12,120 bases of DNA from Planoprotostelium fungivorum (taxonomy: Eukaryota > Evosea > Variosea > Cavosteliida > Cavosteliaceae). The DNA is taken from contig MDYQ01000381.1 of assembly GCA_003024175.1 (NCBI GenBank), positions 5,001-17,120 on the forward strand, read 5' to 3'. The position numbers were made by a program, and so were the translations under genes. The first letter of the stretch is position 1; each line of letters opens with the position of its first letter. Below, one piece after another: positions 8,854 to 12,120 of the stretch. Below the pieces are notes generated by a model. The model did no database searches. It saw only the letters and a list, made by a program, of their open reading frames with translations, and had not been told where the DNA came from.

Positions 8854-8875
8854 ACGGTACCTTCTATGGTACCGT
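8854..8875. other. Perfect hairpin ending the palindrome arrays
   Basis: ACGGTACC and GGTACCGT flank the loop TTCTAT. It is made from the same ACGGTAC element as the preceding palindromic units and lies at the boundary where the young repeats stop. Confidence 0.75.
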
Positions 8876-8914
8876 AGTGCATTTGTCCATACAAAAAAAA
8901 GTCGAAGCAAAATC

Positions 8915-8958
8915 AAGTGAAAAGACGGTCTGAGTACCGTCCTGGACACTTTTTTTTG
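8915..8958 (+). other. Two-part hairpin followed by a T-run
   Basis: Inner arms GACGGT/ACCGTC enclose CTGAGT, and outer arms AAGTG/CACTT close a longer, interrupted stem. On the plus strand the stem is followed directly by a run of T. The form resembles a terminator-like element, but eukaryotic Pol I does not use bacterial-type hairpins, and the rRNA transcript runs the other way. It is reported as structure only. Confidence 0.45.
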
Positions 8959-9943
8959 AATTTCGGGCGACCTCCGTTAAAAATAGATTTCTACGTTCTT
9001 GGGCTCATTCGAAAGAGCGCGTCGAGTTTACGACCTGTCCTCTGCCATTTTTGAAAAAGCGGCCCGCAGAAGCGAGATAATCGACGAAAAAGACGATTTT
9101 TTTTTTTTTCGTTTTTTACAATGCGGGCTCAGTCGTTCTCACGAGTGGGCATAGTAGTAATTTTGCGAGTATTTTTCCCATGTTTCCCAACTCATTCATG
9201 AGATTCTATTAGATTTCTGGCCATTTTCGTTCAATACGATCGATCTTCTTGACGTTGGGAGCGAGAGGTTGTTCGGTACTTAATAACTCGATGGGTAATT
9301 TCGATAATGAAGGGTTTGATATATCAATCGACGTAGAATCCCGAGACGAACAAGAATCATATCGAATCGTTCATTCATCTTGTCGCATAGTAAAAAAAAG
9401 TCCGAAATACAACGAAAAATCGAGGGGTCGATTTTTTGATTTTTCGATAATTTCCCACCATGTTGCCACAAAATACGAATATTGTACAGTTTTGTAGCAT
9501 TTTTCGAGAGCTATCGAATGATGTATAACAAAGTTCCTAGAACATTGCTATTCAAAACGAAAATGTCGAATTACTGACGCAAATCGTTGATGCAAAAATT
9601 TCTCGATGTGATACCGCTTCGAAATGATGTTTCGTATTTTTCCCATATAGTAAAAAACGTACTCTATATGTAGCTGTGTCGAAACCGTGACTGAGAGGTA
9701 CTGGTCGATCACACCGACATCGAACGGTCGGCTCGGTGGATTTAAAAGTTCGTTTTGAATAGCAACGATTTGGGTCGGCGGAGGCCACTCATTCGATAGA
9801 GCTTGAAAAACTACACTCTTGGTTAAAATGAAGGTATTTTCTTTTCATACGCATCGATCATTTGTACGAAATACACGAAAAATCGATTTTTTTTGGATTT
9901 TTTTGACGTTTTTTTTTTTCCTCCGAGAGATTTTGACATACAA
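8959..9943. other. Old, diverged spacer with dispersed short repeats; no gene seen
   Basis: This ~1-kb stretch has no tandem array and no credible gene. It contains a 14-bp T tract (near 9097-9110), the near-palindrome GCTCATTCGAAAGAGC (9003-9018) and its variant CTCATTCGATAGAGC (9788-9802), and GTATTTTTCCCATATAG (near 9631), which recurs near 11137. A diverged direct repeat of CGAAATACAACGAAAAATCG at 9403 recurs near 9867. The small open frames here overlap one another on both strands and look accidental. Confidence 0.5.
9545..9765. repeat. 17-bp perfect inverted repeat, ~220 bp end to end
   Basis: TTGCTATTCAAAACGAA at 9545-9561 is the exact reverse complement of 9749-9765. Inward of the arms similarity is at best fragmentary. 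It could be the surviving core of an older, larger inverted unit like the one centred at 10916, or the ends of a small non-autonomous element. No target duplication is clear. Confidence 0.6.
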
Positions 9944-10280
9944 ATGCGGAGGCCTCGGAGCGACCCATAAGAGTACCCAGAAAAATTTGAAACTCTGGTG
10001 GGAGATAGAGCAAAGCGTGAAGAAAAATACAAAAATACGAGGTAGATCATGCTGTGGCTGGTAAGAAAGATCCGATACACACAATTAAATATACCCCCAT
10101 TTTCGGGGGTCATTTTCGCGAATTTTTCGTTCGGCTCCCAGAAGGAATACGGATGTTTTGTAACTTTGGGAGCATAGTAAAACACGTGAACTTTCATATG
10201 AGTCGATAATCTAGGAAAAACATTGATTTCTCGAAGCGGTATACACTCCGCAAGAAATTGCGCTAAAAAAAAAAAGTGAA
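9944..10280. repeat. Probable degenerate copy of the ~319-bp unit
   Basis: The block starts with ATGCGGAGG at 9944, 337 bp before the ATGCGGAGG of the next unit, and is followed by CCTCGG as that one is followed by CTTCGG. Beyond the first ~20 bp similarity to the units at 10281 and 10600 is weak, so membership is inferred from start motif and spacing. The 167-codon minus-strand frame (9823-10326) covers it but shows no recognisable domain, and its K/F-rich composition reflects A/T runs. Confidence 0.4.
10093..10110. other. Perfect GC-rich hairpin
   Basis: ACCCCC and GGGGGT flank the loop ATTTTC. It stands out as G/C-only pairing in an AT-rich spacer and may be a structured site. Its function is unknown. 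Confidence 0.5.
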
Positions 10281-11553
10281 ATGCGGAGGCTTCGGAATAA
10301 AATATAAAAAATCGTTCAAAAATCATACTATACAGGGTGTTACTCAGCGTTCAAAATACTATTTTGTCATGCCATAGAGCGGTTCCGGTGGTACTACATA
10401 GCGAAGTTATTCCACAATCACTACTTTTTCGTACGAAGTTCGGAGCTCGAGTACCGACCGTAACTCGAACGGTTTATACATTTTGTGCTATAGATTGGCA
10501 TCTGAATAATGTTTTAAAATTATAATCGTCGAAAACGGTTCACGCATAGTCGATCTACAACTCTCGCATCAAAGTGCACCGAAAATCGTCAAAGTGAAAA
10601 TGCGGAGGACGTGGGACTTCCTTATGAAAAATGGTACAAAATTCAGCTAACCTAGGTGCGACTCAGCGTTCAAAATGCTATCTGGGAAAAATACGCAGCA
10701 CTCCACAGCAAAATCAGCATCGACGATATGGGCCTCGCAGTCCGAATTTTCTCAAAAATCAGCGTTACAATCCGGACGGTCAGAATCTCACTTTGAGTGT
10801 TTCATATGATAGATTGCCTTCTAACTAACGTTCTGATACGATATTCGTCGAAAACGAATCGGGCATAGTGAATCTACAACTCTCGTAGTGAGACCCTCGA
10901 AAATGACCATTTACTATAGGAAAATGCACTTTTGGTGGGTCGTACTCCGAGGCTTGTAGATTCACTATGCACGATCGGTTTTCGACGAATATATTTTTAA
11001 ATCATTTCCCAGCTCACAATCTATCATATGAAACACTCAAAGTGGAGCTCCCACGGTCCGGATCGTAACGCTGATTTTTGGGAAAAGCTGCACATCGAGG
11101 TTCATATCATCGATACTGATTTTATTCAGGACCGCTGCGTATTTTTCCCATATAGCATTCGAAGCGCTCTATCTTTCTATACATATCTAATTTTTGTACG
11201 ATTTTCCATAAGAAAGTTGTACGTCCTCCGCATTTATTTCGCCATCGATTTTCGGTACATTTTAATGTTGGAGTTGTAGATCCGCTATGCGTGAACCGTT
11301 TTTGTCGATTATAATTTTAGAACATTATTCAGGTGCCAATCTAGGCAACTAGTGCTACATATAATCCTTGTGGCGATCGGTAGTCGAGCTCTGGACTTCG
11401 TGCGAAAAAGTAATAGTGACTGTCTACCGTCGCTCAGGAATTTTGCTCAGAGTTCTGCCAACCATCAAAAAATAGCATTTTGAACGCTGAACAACACCCT
11501 GTATTACCGTTTGTTGCCAGATTTTTTCATATTTTATTCCAAAGCCTCCGCAT
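10281..11553. repeat. Large degenerate inverted repeat, centre 10916.5, arms of two ~319-bp direct units
   Basis: Mirrored landmarks agree on one centre: ATGCGGAGG at 10281 with CCTCCGCAT at 11545, ATGCGGAGG at 10600 with CCTCCGCAT at 11225, and GCATAGTGAATCTACAA at 10863-10879 with TTGTAGATTCACTATGC at 10954-10970. Within the left arm the same landmarks recur directly 319 bp apart: ATGCGGAGG 10281/10600, ACTCAGCGTTCAAAAT 10342/10661 and TCGTCGAAAACG 10526/10845. In the right arm the CCTCCGCAT boxes are 320 bp apart. The structure thus has four related units, two in each orientation. Similarity is patchy over most of the length, so the event is old. No transposase frame is visible. Pairing may continue weakly outside these limits through A/T-rich runs. 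Confidence 0.88.
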
Positions 11554-11710
11554 TTTGTCCGATATTTTTTTTTGGGGTCAAGTCGAAGAGTTGTAGATGT
11601 CCGACCACTCAAAGCTTTCTGGCGAATATAGGCTCATTCGATAGAGCAAATTATTCTCTATAAGATGGTACATACCAACTGTCCATATTCCGTCTAGTTG
11701 CGGAGCTAAA
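11554..11710. other. Spacer between the two inverted repeats
   Basis: A short connecting segment carries AGAGTTGTAGATGTCC (11588), GCTCATTCGATAGAGC (11632-11647) and TTGCGGAGCTAAAA (near 11698). All are members of short motif families seen elsewhere in the distal spacer. No gene is seen. If the edge palindrome extends further, this segment would be mirrored beyond the window. Confidence 0.5.
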
Positions 11711-12120
11711 AATCGGTAAAAAAATTTGTATTCGATTTTACCGTGATTTTCGTATCTCCACTCATAGTTACTACTTTTACTACCTAGTATTTTTCCTGTA
11801 TACTAGACATTCTGAAGTACCATATCCTGAGATATAGCAATTTTTTTCCTACTAATATGCCTCCGGCGGCTCCTTCGCGTTTGTAGTGTCATTTTTCCCG
11901 AAAATCAAAAAAATGACTTTTTTAAAAAATATCGAAAAATGACACTACAAATGCGAAGGAGCCGCCGGAGGCATATTAGTAGGAAAAAAATTGCTATATC
12001 TCAGGATATGGTACTTCAGAATGTCTAGTATACAGGAAAAATACTAGGTAGTAAAAGTAGTAACTATGAGTGGAGATACGAAAATCACGGTAAAATCGAA
12101 TACAAATTTTTTTACCGATT
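11711..12120. repeat. Near-perfect inverted repeat, 187-bp arms, truncated by window edge
   Basis: The left arm 11711-11897 and right arm 11934-12120 are reverse complements with a single mismatch that I can see (GCGTTTGTAG against ATGCG/CTACAAA; positions near 11879 and 11952). A 36-nt AT-rich spacer (11898-11933) lies at the centre, 11915.5. The arm is still pairing at the final base, so the true length is unknown. The arms contain no ORF but include GCCTCCGGCGGCTCC, related to the CCTCCGCAT boxes of this spacer. The one mismatch and the non-palindromic spacer favour a real structure, but a fold-back assembly error at a contig end must be excluded. Confidence 0.95.

Noticed and set aside
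8915-8958. Bacterial-type intrinsic terminator
   Set aside because: The hairpin and T-run form is present, but the context is eukaryotic rDNA spacer and orientation is opposite to the rRNA transcript. Kept only as a structural feature.
9823-10326. 167-codon minus-strand frame, the longest outside the repeats
   Set aside because: No domain or signal recognised; K- and F-rich runs come from A/T homopolymers, another minus frame overlaps it, and it crosses a repeat-unit boundary. A spliced exon cannot be fully excluded but nothing supports it.
2646-12120. 5S rRNA or tRNA genes in the spacer
   Set aside because: I found no A/B box pairs or 5S internal control region by reading both strands; a covariance-model scan would be decisive.

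Overview
This window is a nuclear ribosomal DNA locus of a eukaryote, read from the strand opposite to the rRNA genes. No protein-coding gene is supported. On the minus strand (transcribed right to left) lie a complete 18S rRNA gene (about 808-2645), ITS1, a complete 5.8S gene (about 503-658), ITS2, and the first ~170 nt of the 28S gene, which runs off the left edge. The small-subunit gene carries a fungal-type block (TGCTTAATTGCGATAACG, plus-strand 1351-1368), and a separate 5.8S with a true ITS2 excludes microsporidia. Both 5.8S and 18S are divergent, and ITS1, ITS2 and the flank are very AT-rich. The best guess is an early-diverging fungus or close fungal relative; the lineage cannot be named by eye.

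Everything from 2646 to 12120 lies upstream of the 18S 5' end, so it is external transcribed spacer plus intergenic spacer (IGS). It is a mosaic of repeat blocks. Moving away from the 18S gene these are: an AT-rich flank; a ~180-bp duplicated dimer whose half-units start with GGACCTACTT (3392-3740); a 105-bp-spaced duplication (4046-4231); a ~118-bp duplication running into a 20-bp C-rich minisatellite (4384-4694); a 417-bp tandem array in which each of six copies shows one private substitution by eye (5621-8051), preceded by a short and a degenerate copy; a 78-bp array of hairpin units (8098-8564); and related 50-bp and 52/53-bp palindromic units (8565-8853).

Beyond about 8.9 kb the sequence changes to old, diverged repeats carrying recurring motifs such as ATGCGGAGG, CTACAACTCT and GCTCATTCGAWAGAGC. 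This part contains a large degenerate inverted repeat centred at 10916.5 (at least 10281-11553), whose arms are each built from ~319-bp direct units. It ends in a near-perfect inverted repeat (11711-12120; 187-bp arms, one mismatch, 36-nt spacer) that is still pairing at the last base of the window.

No 5S gene, tRNA, group I intron or second 28S was recognised. The spacer is therefore over 9.4 kb, or this copy sits at the edge of an array, in a non-tandem locus, or in an inverted rDNA arrangement. The edge palindrome and the hairpin arrays are the parts most worth checking. Functions proposed for the spacer repeats are inference; the repeat structures themselves are read directly.
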